The position numbers and the translations under genes were made by a program. A DNA stretch of 64,000 nucleotides from Magnetococcales bacterium. Lineage in GTDB: Bacteria > Pseudomonadota > Magnetococcia > Magnetococcales > Magnetaquicoccaceae. Numbering within the stretch: the first letter of the stretch is position 1; the number at the start of each line of letters is the position of its first letter. The notes under the pieces were generated by a model. It was not told the origin of the DNA. It was given only the letters and a program-made list of their open reading frames with translations, and made no database searches. Where the stretch lies: positions 124,001 to 188,000 of the forward strand of contig JADFWP010000001.1 in assembly GCA_015234115.1 (NCBI GenBank). The letters run 5' to 3'. Positions 18,301 through 26,478 of the stretch are shown one piece after another.

Positions 18301-21300
18301 AACCTTGGCCAAAGGTTTGCCATCGGGATTCAGGGCCACCACCTGGAATTTCAACTGCGCGTCCTGCCGCCAGCGGTCGGGTTTGATGCCCAACAGAATG
18401 TCGGAGGGAAGCCGGGTCACCTGGGTGGCGGCGGTCACCCGTTCGCCATTGGCATCCTGGAACTCCATTTCGGCCAGCAGGGTTTGCGGCGTGAGCGGGG
18501 GTTCCAGTCCGGAGAACACCACCCGGCCACCGCCTCCATGGTCCAGGGTCAGGGATTGCACCGGCAGGAGCCGTTTTTTCCCATGCTCCGACTCGCCATC
18601 GGAGGAATCGCGATCCCCTGGTGCCACGACCCCTTCCCGGACCGCGCCGTTGGCAAAATGAAACCCTTCGTAGTCCTCGAACGTGATTCGCTTGGGTTGC
18701 AGCATGCCGCGCACCTGCACCGGCAACTGCCCGGCTGCGCCACCGGAGAGATACTGGACCTGAAGATCGAACCCGACCCGACCCGGTTCTGCTGGATCGT
18801 CGGGTTGCTGCGCCAGGGTGGCCTTCATGGTGGGCACCCGGAAGGCATCCACCCGGAACTGACCCGAGGATGGGGAGAAGCGGTCCGGAGCATCAGGATA
18901 AAACATTTCGACCGCGTAGTTGCCGGACTTGGCCTCCCTGGGAATTGGCCAGCGTTGCACGGCCACGCCACCCTCGTCCCACTCCAGGGGAAGCGTGGCA
19001 TACACCTGATCGCTGCCAAGATGACGGATGCGGAGCTGTCCGGGTCGATCGAGCGGACCCGGCGGTTCGAATCCCTGAGCCGAGGGCGTGCGGGCCAGAT
19101 GTTTCATCGAGACGGTCTCGCCCGCCCGCAGCAGGGTGCGGTCGAAAACGGTGGCAAAGAGCGCATCGGCGCGGGTCATCTCGGCAAGGGGCAGATTGAA
19201 CTGATACGGTTGAATCCCGGCATCCCACGAAGAGAGGGTGAAGGTGGCATCTGCACCGGATTGAACGCTGACAATCCAGGTGGAACCGGTTTCGGTATCG
19301 CACGCCGGGCTGTTTTTGCCGATCGGCATGGCGTCCGGCAACCGCACGATCCCTTCGGCATCGGTCTTTGCTGCGTGGATGAGCGCGCCTGCGCAATCGG
19401 TGATCGTCACCTGGGCGTCCGCCACCGGTTTGCCCTCATCCAGGGTGGTCACCCAGACCAGGGAGGAGGATTGTCCCCGTTTGAGGTGGGCTGCCAGATT
19501 GGTGACCAGCACCGTGGTCGGGACATAATAGGGCCTGGCCTCGCCATGCAGGGCTGCCCCCAGCCGGTCGCTGGCCACCTCCACCACATAATAGCCGGGA
19601 CCGGGCAGCGGAATGCCAACCACCTCGAACGCCTTGCCGCCACCCGGCTTGGGAACCGAGAACGGCTCCGGTTGCGCTTCCTGGTCAGAGGAGAGATTCT
19701 CGAAAACCGAGTGTTCGCCCGGTCGATGGGGCGACGGGAGGGTTTGGTTGGCGGTCTCCTTTTCCTCTTCCGTCACCGTGCGGCGCGCATCCTGGACCCG
19801 TTTCATCCAGGTGACGAACTCCAGAGGAGTCTTGACCCGCAGCATCCGTCCCCGCACCTCGGCAGGCTGGGGCCAGTAGCGATCCCGGATCGTCTGCCAC
19901 AAGGCACTCAACCGGTTGGCCGAGCGTGCGGCCTCGATCTCCTGAGCCTCAGAGCCGGGGTGTTCTTCGTCGAGGGGCAGCAGCGATTCCAGATTGCGCA
20001 GGGTGACCGGCAGCAGCGCCCCGCCCCCGGCTTCGATGATCCCGAAGGGAGCCGCAAACTTGGCCAAAGGCGGGGTCGGATCGGTCTGGATCGCCATCGG
20101 AAACCGATCCTGGTTGATCAACGTCCGTCCGGCGTCATCTTTGAGTAACGGCGGAATCTCCAGAGTGAAAGCTTCTTCCACCGGAAACGGGCCAGGGATG
20201 ATGATCTGATCCACCCACTCCCGCTCTTCCGCATCGTTGGTTTTACCCTGTTGCAAGGTTGAAGGATAGAGCGTGCCGTTTTTCCCCTTGAGCTGAATTT
20301 TCAAGGCGTCCGCGCGGGCGATGGGCGCGGAAAAGGAGAGCTGCATGGGGAGAATCGGCATGCAGTGGGCCTGTTTGTGGCTGCGCGGGCAGTCGAACCC
20401 GGCACTGAAAGAGTCGCGCACCTTGAAAGAGAGACGCTGTGCCCTGGTGCTCTCGATGCCGCCCGCCGAGCGGATCCCCTGCTCCCAGACCAGTTCGACC
20501 GGCGTGGCATTGGGGAAGCGTTGTTGACACTGGACCACCACGAGTGGCGAATCATCCCAGGTGGCCAGGTCGAGCAGCGTCTCCATGGGGGTGGCCTGCG
20601 CTTGCAGACGGTCGGCATACAGCGCCTTGAGTCCGCCGGTCAGGTATCTGGCAAGATAGTTGTTGGGGAAATAGCCCTGAAGCTTGAGGATGGTCTGGCG
20701 TTCCTCCCCCTCCAGCAGGTGGACCCCGACCCGCTCGCCGACGCCGGGAATGACGCAATGAAGATGGGCCTGCAATGAGGCCCGATCCAGCGGCGTGTTG
20801 GCTCCAAGGACGAAAACCTGGTCTTCGGTGATCATCTGGTAGGGCTGATGCGCAAGAATGGCGGGTTCACCGGTCACCAGACGGTAAAATTTCTCCCCTT
20901 TCACGGGCAGGTTGTCGAGACTGCGCAACTCGGGGCGGGGGGTGAAAGTGCAGCCCAGCCCTGGAGGCAGGAGATGCTCGAACTCATAGACCCAGTTGCG
21001 ACCATCGAGCCATCGGCCCTGACCGATCACGGGACATTCGACGGTAAAGGGGAAAACGGTTTGCCTGGAATCGCCAAAAGCCACCATCGGTTTGCCAAAA
21101 CGGACCGCCACCTGTCGGGTTTGGGTGGTGAGCACCCCTTGAGGTGAAAAATGTTCGATCTGGACCGACGGTGGATTTTCCGGTTGGCCTGCCGCCTGAA
21201 GCCCCTGCGTGGCCAGCAGCCAGAGCAACGCAGCCATGGCCAGGAGGGACAGGGGAAGCTGACGGAGGATGCGGAGAAGGGCATGATCGATCTTGGGCAT
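15328..21300 (-). CDS. yfhM: Bacterial alpha-2-macroglobulin (YfhM type, thioester CLEQ)
   Basis: A 1990-residue periplasmic protease trap. The start at 21300 (MPKIDHALLRILRQLPLSLLAMAALLWLL) gives a signal or anchor sequence and has GGAG 8 bases upstream; the track start at 21423 adds 41 unlikely residues. The thioester motif CLEQ (YPYSCLEQR, about residue 1530) is present, so covalent capture of attacking proteases should be possible. The middle of the protein contains repeated macroglobulin beta domains, the family's usual layout. E. coli YfhM is a lipoprotein, but no lipobox Cys is visible here, so this one is probably anchored by its N-terminal segment or is soluble. It is co-transcribed with pbpC (4-base overlap), consistent with PBP1C repairing murein after host or rival attack. 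Confidence 0.93.
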   Translation of the reverse strand: MPKIDHALLRILRQLPLSLLAMAALLWLLATQGLQAAGQPENPPSVQIEHFSPQGVLTTQTRQVAVRFGKPMVAFGDSRQTVFPFTVECPVIGQGRWLDGRNWVYEFEHLLPPGLGCTFTPRPELRSLDNLPVKGEKFYRLVTGEPAILAHQPYQMITEDQVFVLGANTPLDRASLQAHLHCVIPGVGERVGVHLLEGEERQTILKLQGYFPNNYLARYLTGGLKALYADRLQAQATPMETLLDLATWDDSPLVVVQCQQRFPNATPVELVWEQGIRSAGGIESTRAQRLSFKVRDSFSAGFDCPRSHKQAHCMPILPMQLSFSAPIARADALKIQLKGKNGTLYPSTLQQGKTNDAEEREWVDQIIIPGPFPVEEAFTLEIPPLLKDDAGRTLINQDRFPMAIQTDPTPPLAKFAAPFGIIEAGGGALLPVTLRNLESLLPLDEEHPGSEAQEIEAARSANRLSALWQTIRDRYWPQPAEVRGRMLRVKTPLEFVTWMKRVQDARRTVTEEEKETANQTLPSPHRPGEHSVFENLSSDQEAQPEPFSVPKPGGGKAFEVVGIPLPGPGYYVVEVASDRLGAALHGEARPYYVPTTVLVTNLAAHLKRGQSSSLVWVTTLDEGKPVADAQVTITDCAGALIHAAKTDAEGIVRLPDAMPIGKNSPACDTETGSTWIVSVQSGADATFTLSSWDAGIQPYQFNLPLAEMTRADALFATVFDRTLLRAGETVSMKHLARTPSAQGFEPPGPLDRPGQLRIRHLGSDQVYATLPLEWDEGGVAVQRWPIPREAKSGNYAVEMFYPDAPDRFSPSSGQFRVDAFRVPTMKATLAQQPDDPAEPGRVGFDLQVQYLSGGAAGQLPVQVRGMLQPKRITFEDYEGFHFANGAVREGVVAPGDRDSSDGESEHGKKRLLPVQSLTLDHGGGGRVVFSGLEPPLTPQTLLAEMEFQDANGERVTAATQVTRLPSDILLGIKPDRWRQDAQLKFQVVALNPDGKPLAKVPVTVELLEHQTFSHRKRLIGGYYEYVHHNEIKRLAEFCSGITDAQGLIDCEGSSPVEGEVLLQARATDGKNQASFAHASVWIYKNEQTWFEVEHHNRMDLIPEKNTYEPGEEAVLQLRMPFREATVLITVEREGILDHFIRPVTGDNPTVRVPIRGHFAPNVFISAMAIRGRVSGVEPTALIDLGKPAFRLGYARLKVGWKAHELAVKVTTDQAVCKVRDTVTATIQVAPPTGRALPGDAEVAVAVVDEGLLELKPNDSWNLLAAMMQKRSIQVETSTALEQVIGRRHFGRKSFSPGGSGGRLKMERQLLDTLLLWQGRVKLDAQGRAQVTIPVNDQLTSFRVVAVAHAGADLFGTGETAFRTAQDLILHSALPPVVREQDRFLAGFTVRNSSNRPLTVQVQATLLAQASPGLSSSADLPTLAPLSMTLEPGASHVARWEITVPVGLRQLSWEVAATADGAEDRLAVSQEVTPVHPVGVVQATLQQTGEKLEFPVRPPVDALPNRGGIRLVVQDRLTWDLAGVREYMAAYPYSCLEQRLSKAIATQDAESWERLSAALPTYLDGDGLAKFFPRLDQGSDSLTSYLLAISHENGWSIPDEPRKKMIEGLQKFVQGKIARRSPLPAADLNLRKLAALEAISRYQTVANEAISPLTIEPRHWPTSGVIDWLNLLNRTPKLPDRGKRIQDALQNLRNRVQWQGTTVALANEQHDAMWWLLVSGETNLHRLLLGVLNESSWKEDLPRLVRGMLARQVKGHWASTPANAWGVVALKQAARKLDAVAVTGVSKAELAGSAQTLEWSSAPHGDILDFPWPATPEPQKLLFDHQGTGKPWVTVQSRAAIPLKQPMTNGYRLSRTVTPVARKTEGVWSQGDVIRVRLEFEADSDMGWVVVIDPIPTGSAILGSGLGRDSAILDQTGKGSEAKTRRPSFEERRFDAFVAYYEWLPRGQWSVEYTVRLNNPGQFILPASRVEAMYLPDLFGAVPVEPITVQP

Positions 21301-21440
21301 GGATCCGGCTCCAAGGATGGCGGCATGTGGCTTGCGGCAGGGATTTGGATTTATATCATCCGACGAATGGCAACGCAACCAGCCGGTTTGCCCTGGCCAT
21401 GGAGCATGCAAAAGGAGCGACACACAAAGATCTCAGGCAA

Positions 21441-21474
21441 CTGCGGATCGACACCGGGCGGTATCGATCCGCAG
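21441..21474 (-). terminator. Hairpin between fadL-like gene and macroglobulin gene
   Basis: CTGCGGATCGACACC / GGTATCGATCCGCAG form a 15-bp stem with one wobble pair and a GGGC loop. It lies 31 bases after the fadL-like stop and before the macroglobulin start. There is no strong T run on either side, so it may act as a weak terminator or an RNA-stabilising element. Confidence 0.55.
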
Positions 21475-21504
21475 CCATTGCGCGGTGGAATGGGCCTGCC
21501 TGGT

Positions 21505-22785
21505 TCAGAATCGATAGCTCCAGTTCAATTCCATTTCAAACTGTTTCATCTGCAACGAACCTGTCTGAAAAGGTGTATTGGGATTGGAACCTTCGACCCG
21601 CTCGTTCAGGGCATGCGCTGCCGAAAAATCGATGCTGCTGTGATCCGAAACTTTCTTGCTGACCCCAAATGTCACATGTTGCGTAATGGTGGCGGGAGCC
21701 AGAATGTTGAACAGGGCCTGTTTGCTGGGAACCACCTGGTTGGCGATGCTGTAGCCGGCGCGCAACACCCACTCCTCATCCGCCTGCCATTGCACACCCG
21801 CTTTATAGATCGTCATGTCCTGCCAGCCAAAACCCAATCCATCATTCGTACCCAGGGAGATGGTGCCGGGGGTCAGCACGATGTCATTGCTGTTGCCAAT
21901 GGAATGAATGTCACTGAAAAACAGTTTCTGCACATCGAGCAGAGTGGTCCAGGCAGGGGCCGGTTTGTAGGCGACCCCGAACTGCAAGGTGGGAGGAATG
22001 TCAAAATCACCCTGTTCGGCCAACAGCCCCGCATATTTGTCAAACGAGGTCATATACAGGCGGGTTTGATAGGAGGATCCCACGGAAAACGCCTGGGTTG
22101 GTTGCCAATACCATCCCAGTTTCAGACCGCCTCCATAAGAATAATCGTATCCGTTGTTGGTGACCGCAGTGGGATTGGCCGACAATCCGCTGAAGGGTTG
22201 CAGACCTTCCACTTTGATGCGCTGGACCGCCAGCACCGGGGCGATGCCAAGAGTATGTTCCGGGTTGAGCTGTTTGGCATAGTTGAGGCCCATGAACAGT
22301 TGTGCCATGTCAATACTGGTTGGGACGGTCGTCATGCCGGGAGGCGCGAAGTTGCCGAAAACCGCCAGGTCATATTCGGTATTCATGCCACCGTTGCCAC
22401 CGATACTCACCCCAAAAGAACTGGTGGAGTCTAACGGTTTGTTCCACCCCAGATGCGGAATCAGAAAAAAATCATCCGATTTTTCAAATGTGCCCGTGGG
22501 GATGAAAGGAACCCCGGGAGGCGTGGCAGAGGGAGGATCTGCGGTGAATCCCCGATCCGGCTTGAACCAGGTGAGTCCCACATCCAGACGATGACCGACA
22601 TGCGCCATCAATGCGGGATTGACCGCCGTTCCCATGGCATCCGTCGGCATGGCCACCCCTGCTCCGGCCATTCCTTTGCTAATCGTTCCAAATCCATAAG
22701 TGTAATAACCATTGCTGGCTTCTGTCGGTGCAACCCAACAGATCGCCGCCATCAGCGCCCCTGCACCCTGCCACCACCATTTCAT
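21505..22785 (-). CDS. FadL/TodX-family outer-membrane transport protein
   Basis: A 426-residue outer-membrane beta-barrel for uptake of long-chain fatty acids or other hydrophobic compounds. The start at 22785 follows AGGAG with 8-base spacing and gives a signal peptide (MKWWWQGAGALMAAICWVAPTEAS); the track frame begins 25 codons too early. The mature N-terminus NGYYTYGFGTISKGMAGAGVAMPTDAMGTAVNPALMA is the FadL hatch signature (GxGxxxxGxAGA...xDA....NPA). The protein ends in Phe (NWSYRF), as outer-membrane barrel proteins commonly do. It is a single-gene unit with a hairpin downstream. The substrate cannot be read from the sequence. Confidence 0.9.
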   Translation of the reverse strand: MKWWWQGAGALMAAICWVAPTEASNGYYTYGFGTISKGMAGAGVAMPTDAMGTAVNPALMAHVGHRLDVGLTWFKPDRGFTADPPSATPPGVPFIPTGTFEKSDDFFLIPHLGWNKPLDSTSSFGVSIGGNGGMNTEYDLAVFGNFAPPGMTTVPTSIDMAQLFMGLNYAKQLNPEHTLGIAPVLAVQRIKVEGLQPFSGLSANPTAVTNNGYDYSYGGGLKLGWYWQPTQAFSVGSSYQTRLYMTSFDKYAGLLAEQGDFDIPPTLQFGVAYKPAPAWTTLLDVQKLFFSDIHSIGNSNDIVLTPGTISLGTNDGLGFGWQDMTIYKAGVQWQADEEWVLRAGYSIANQVVPSKQALFNILAPATITQHVTFGVSKKVSDHSSIDFSAAHALNERVEGSNPNTPFQTGSLQMKQFEMELNWSYRF

Positions 22786-22789
22786 GCAT

Positions 22790-23135
22790 GATTCTCCTGT
22801 GTGTTGGATGTGACAATCCTGACCCCTGGGAGCAGACCCATTGGGTAATCTGAACCGCATTTGTTTCGGGAAAAATACACTTCCCTTGCAGGTAATTACG
22901 GTTTAGATTGGCATTTCAAGAAATAGTTGCAGATTTCACGTTTCAGGAAACAAAAAATCACGGCCATTCGGTATTCAAACGCTTTAATTTTCAGATGCAA
23001 GCGGACAAAAAATCATTAGAATTTCATGCAAGCTGCACCCCTTGCAATGGACATTATTAAAATTTTAGTTATTTTATCTTGTCTGCCGATGGAAGGAGGT
23101 GCAGGAAGGAATCACCTGGCATGCGGTTGCAAATC
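22790..23135. other. AT-rich intergenic region upstream of the fadL-like gene
   Basis: About 350 bases between the fadL-like gene and the end of the metallophosphoesterase gene. It is AT-rich and probably carries the fadL promoter. A TTGAAA with a poorly spaced TAATTA is the best I see on the minus strand, too weak to claim. I found no convincing small gene. Confidence 0.4.
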
Positions 23136-23161
23136 AAGCAGGAACCGTTGCCATCCTGCTT
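23136..23161 (-). terminator. Possible terminator hairpin after the metallophosphoesterase gene
   Basis: AAGCAGGA and TCCTGCTT form a perfect 8-bp stem with a 10-base loop, touching the stop codon of the gene. On the minus strand it is followed only by GATTTG, so the U-tract is weak. Confidence 0.35.
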
Positions 23162-24069
23162 CAGGAATGAACTCCCAGGATTTCGCGGATTTTCTTCTTG
23201 AATTTCTGCTCGCCGCCCTGCCAGTACATCTCGCGCGCATTCACGAACACCACCTCTCCCTTGCGATCCACGATGGCGGCGCCGAGAAGACTCTTTTTCG
23301 GTTGGTTGTCGTTGTTGACAATGCGGATGCCGGGCGTATCCATTTCGATCGCCTCGTCCTTTTGCACCAGAATGTTGGGACGGTGACCGTGAACCACGGT
23401 ATGGATATCCAGTTCTTTCAACAGTTTGCTGATCTTGGCATTGCGTTTTTCGCCGTCGTGGGAACAGCCGTGATAGTACAGACGCGCCCGCTTGATATTG
23501 CCCATCAACACCTTGCCCTCCTCATGCCGGAACAGGGCGTGATCCCCCTCGTAAAAAGCCTTGCGCACCCGGTCGTTGAAGCGGTTCAGGGGTTTTTTCT
23601 CTTCCAGGATCTGCAACAGGAAACGCAACAGATGCAGGGTTGGATAGCCATGCAAAAACAGGGTATTGCCAAAGACATGGACCAGATCGCGGCTCCGGAT
23701 GAAAGCCACGCGCTTCTCCCCCAGATGTTGATACTGCCCCCGCTCCACCCGATGGAGAATTTCCAGTTCGTGGTTGCCGTTCAGGATCCGCAGGTCGCAT
23801 CCTTTGGGGGCGCTGCGCTCCAGGACCATGAAATAATCGATCATTTCCAGTGAGGGCGCCCACTTGTTGAGCCAATCTCCGGTATGAATCACCCGGATGC
23901 CGTGAATCCCCTTGCGCCACTCACCCTGTTTGTCGCACACCCCGACGATCTTCAGGGCATACTGCACCGCACGCAAATCGTTGTCGGTGTCAGACAATAC
24001 CACCGCGAAACGAGGCTCTTTCGAGTTGTCGTGCTTTTTGTCCTGTTTTTTGTCCTGCTTATTGCCCAT
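23161..24069 (-). CDS. Calcineurin-like metallophosphoesterase
   Basis: 302 residues. The family's metal-binding motifs are visible in order: SDTDND (residues 26-31), HTGDW (62-66), NGNHE (97-101), LHGY and VHGHRP near residue 225. The first motif departs from the usual GDxHG/DxH form (Asp-Thr-Asp), so the first metal site may differ. The N-terminus is a Lys/Asp/Gln-rich low-complexity run (KQDKKQDKKHD). The start codon lies inside the end of pdxA (11-base overlap), so translation is probably coupled. In many proteobacteria this position after pdxA is held by ksgA, often with apaH nearby. ApaH is also a metallophosphoesterase, but this protein is not a clear ApaH. The substrate is unknown. 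Confidence 0.82.
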   Translation of the reverse strand: MGNKQDKKQDKKHDNSKEPRFAVVLSDTDNDLRAVQYALKIVGVCDKQGEWRKGIHGIRVIHTGDWLNKWAPSLEMIDYFMVLERSAPKGCDLRILNGNHELEILHRVERGQYQHLGEKRVAFIRSRDLVHVFGNTLFLHGYPTLHLLRFLLQILEEKKPLNRFNDRVRKAFYEGDHALFRHEEGKVLMGNIKRARLYYHGCSHDGEKRNAKISKLLKELDIHTVVHGHRPNILVQKDEAIEMDTPGIRIVNNDNQPKKSLLGAAIVDRKGEVVFVNAREMYWQGGEQKFKKKIREILGVHS

Positions 24070-25099
24070 GCTCCATCCTCAATCCCCATGCGGCACGGTT
24101 CAGGGCGATTTCCTCTGCGGCGGTCAAGGCCGCCCAATAGGAACCCGTGTCGGCAATCCCTTGCCCGGCAATGTTATGTGCGGTGCCATGATCAACGCTG
24201 GTACGCACGATGGGAAGATTCAAAGTGACGTTAATCGCATTGCCAAAAGCCAACATTTTCAACGGAATCAACACCTGATCGTGATACATGCCGATCACGG
24301 CGTCGTATCCGGCCCGCGCCTTGGGATGAAACAGCGTATCGGCAGGCAACGGCCCCCTCAGAAACGGGAATTCTTCTGCCAACGCCCGACAGACCGGACC
24401 GATCAGGGTCAACTCTTCCTCCCCGAACGCCCCATCCTCTCCCGCATGCGGGTTCAGACCCGCCACCACCACCCGTGGTTCGGGTATGGCGAAATCGACC
24501 CGCAACGCTTCCAGCGTCAGCCGGATGATCTGGTGCAATCCCTCCCGGCTCAGGGTGGCCGGCACCGAGGCCAGGGATTGATGAATGGTCGCCGGAACCA
24601 CCCGCAATCCGCTGCCTGCCAGCATCATCACCGGGCAATCCACACCCGTCAGACGGGCCAGCAGCTCGGTATGACCCGGAAAATCGAACCCGGCGGCATG
24701 AATCGAACCTTTGTGAATGGGCGGCGTGACCATGGCCGCCACCTGCCCGGTCTGCGCCAGACGACAGGCGGTTTCGATGCTCTCCACCACGGCTGCGGCA
24801 TGACCGGGATGGGGCTTGCCAAATTGAAACACCCCCGGCTCCGCTCTGGCCTGGGTGGCCAGGATGTCGAAACAGGCCGGGTTCGTGCCCAGATCCTCCG
24901 ACCACCGCTCGAAAACGCGAAAGGCCACTTCCAGCCCCAAATGACGGGCGGTGCGCGCATAGACCTCCGGATCCCCGACATGCAACAGCCGGCAGGAGGC
25001 ATCGGCGCGCTGCCGGGAGTCAACGAACGCCTTCAACACGATCTCGGGACCCACACCCACCGGATCCCCCATGGTCACAGCCAGCGGCAACCCCTTCAT
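24059..25099 (-). CDS. pdxA: 4-hydroxythreonine-4-phosphate dehydrogenase
   Basis: NAD-dependent oxidation step in the DXP-dependent pathway to pyridoxal phosphate (vitamin B6), in the cytoplasm. 346 residues, the usual length. MGDPVGVGPEI at the N-terminus, PPIHKGSIHAAG...FPGHTE and MYHDQVLIPLKM carry the family's substrate- and metal-binding residues, including conserved His. The start at 25099 overlaps the surA stop codon as ATGA; the track start at 25141 is too early. surA-pdxA is a conserved neighbour pair. Confidence 0.96.
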   Translation of the reverse strand: MKGLPLAVTMGDPVGVGPEIVLKAFVDSRQRADASCRLLHVGDPEVYARTARHLGLEVAFRVFERWSEDLGTNPACFDILATQARAEPGVFQFGKPHPGHAAAVVESIETACRLAQTGQVAAMVTPPIHKGSIHAAGFDFPGHTELLARLTGVDCPVMMLAGSGLRVVPATIHQSLASVPATLSREGLHQIIRLTLEALRVDFAIPEPRVVVAGLNPHAGEDGAFGEEELTLIGPVCRALAEEFPFLRGPLPADTLFHPKARAGYDAVIGMYHDQVLIPLKMLAFGNAINVTLNLPIVRTSVDHGTAHNIAGQGIADTGSYWAALTAAEEIALNRAAWGLRMEHGQ

Positions 25100-26478
25100 C
25101 GATACTCCACATACGCCCGCAGACGGATATCCCGCAACCATTGGTTGTAACGGGCTTGCAATTTCGATTCCATCACCCGCTCTTCCAACTCCTTGCCTTG
25201 TGCTTCCAGCGAACCCGGAGCCAGACTTTTCTTCTCCTCCACCCGAATCAAGTGCCAGCCGAACGGCGTGCGTACCGGCTGGGAAATCTCCCTGGGAGGC
25301 AACCGGAAGGCAACCTCCTCAAACGGGGCCACCATGGTGCCCGTTCCGAACCAATGCAGATCGCCCCCTTCCGAGGCCGTCGCGTCCTGGGAGTATCGAC
25401 GGGCCAACTCGGCGAAGTCTTCGCCGCGCATGGCCTCCTGACGGATCTTGAGAATGGACTCCAGGGCCTGACGCTCCTCGGCCGGGCTGGCCTCTTTCGA
25501 CAGCTTGATCAGGATGTGACGTGCCCGCACCTGGGTCAATTCCGCTGCCGAAGCCCCTTTTGACCGACCCTGGCGTTTCTCCAGCACCATCACCACATGG
25601 AATCCCTGCGCCGTGCGAAACGGTGCCGCCACTTCGCCGGGCTTCAGCGAAAAGACCACGGATTCCATCTCCGGCATCAGTTCGCCCTGTTTGAACCAGC
25701 CAATCTCCCCACCCTCGATGCCGCTCGGATCATCGGAATACTGCCCGGCCAGCGTGGCCAGAGAGGCACCCTGTTTCAATTGATTCGCCAGTTTCTCGGC
25801 CAGTTCCGCTTTTTCCTCGATCCGGGTATTCGAGGCCGTGTTGTCCACAGCCAACAGAATCTGCCCCAACCGGACCTCCCTGGGGCCTTCCGTTCCTTCG
25901 GAAGCGCGGTGCAGGGATTGAATCTCTTCGGGCGAGACCGAAACCAATGGCCGGATCACCTTGTTGATCAGACGGCCTTTCATCAACTGATCGCGCAACC
26001 CCTGACGGTATGCGTCCAGATCGATTCCCTGACTGGCCAAGGCGCCGGGCAGCGCCCCCAGGGGCAGATTGTTGTTGTGTTCCACCTGGCTCATCACCGC
26101 ATCGATATCCTTTTCATCGACCGTGATGCCCAACTGCTCGGCCTGCTGCTCGCGCAAGACCCGCTGGATCAACTCTTCCAGCACCCGCTTGCGGATCACG
26201 ACCGGATCCACATCCCCCCCCTCCTTGCCGATGCGCGCCAGCATCGGACGGGCCACCTCATCCACATCCGAAGCCGTGATGATCCGTGGCTTGACCGGCT
26301 TTTCCGAGATGATGCCCGCCTCCACCACCGCCACGATCCGATCCGACAGTCCGGCCTCAACCGGTGCGCCGGACCAGAAGGCCAGCACGCAGCCCAACGC
26401 CAGACCCGCCAGACCCGGCCAATCCCCCCAAGTGCGTCTGACTTGGGCCGCTCCATACCGCTCAGGAAGAGAATCCAT
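25096..26478 (-). CDS. surA: SurA-type periplasmic chaperone / peptidyl-prolyl isomerase
   Basis: Escorts unfolded outer-membrane proteins across the periplasm to the BAM complex. The start at 26478 gives 460 residues with an N-terminal signal (GLAGLALGCVLAFWSGAPVEA) and a 17-base overlap with lptD; the track start at 26595 lies far inside lptD. The N-terminal chaperone domain (DRIVAVVEAGIIS..., LEELIQRVLREQQAEQLGITV) is followed by two parvulin domains: VRLGQILL...GEIGWFKQGELMPEME and VRARHILIK...GGDLHWFGTGTMVAPFE. Both end with the usual PVRTPFGWHLI / PFRTAQGFHVV signatures. One of SurA's best-known clients is LptD, encoded just upstream. Confidence 0.95.
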   Translation of the reverse strand: MDSLPERYGAAQVRRTWGDWPGLAGLALGCVLAFWSGAPVEAGLSDRIVAVVEAGIISEKPVKPRIITASDVDEVARPMLARIGKEGGDVDPVVIRKRVLEELIQRVLREQQAEQLGITVDEKDIDAVMSQVEHNNNLPLGALPGALASQGIDLDAYRQGLRDQLMKGRLINKVIRPLVSVSPEEIQSLHRASEGTEGPREVRLGQILLAVDNTASNTRIEEKAELAEKLANQLKQGASLATLAGQYSDDPSGIEGGEIGWFKQGELMPEMESVVFSLKPGEVAAPFRTAQGFHVVMVLEKRQGRSKGASAAELTQVRARHILIKLSKEASPAEERQALESILKIRQEAMRGEDFAELARRYSQDATASEGGDLHWFGTGTMVAPFEEVAFRLPPREISQPVRTPFGWHLIRVEEKKSLAPGSLEAQGKELEERVMESKLQARYNQWLRDIRLRAYVEYR

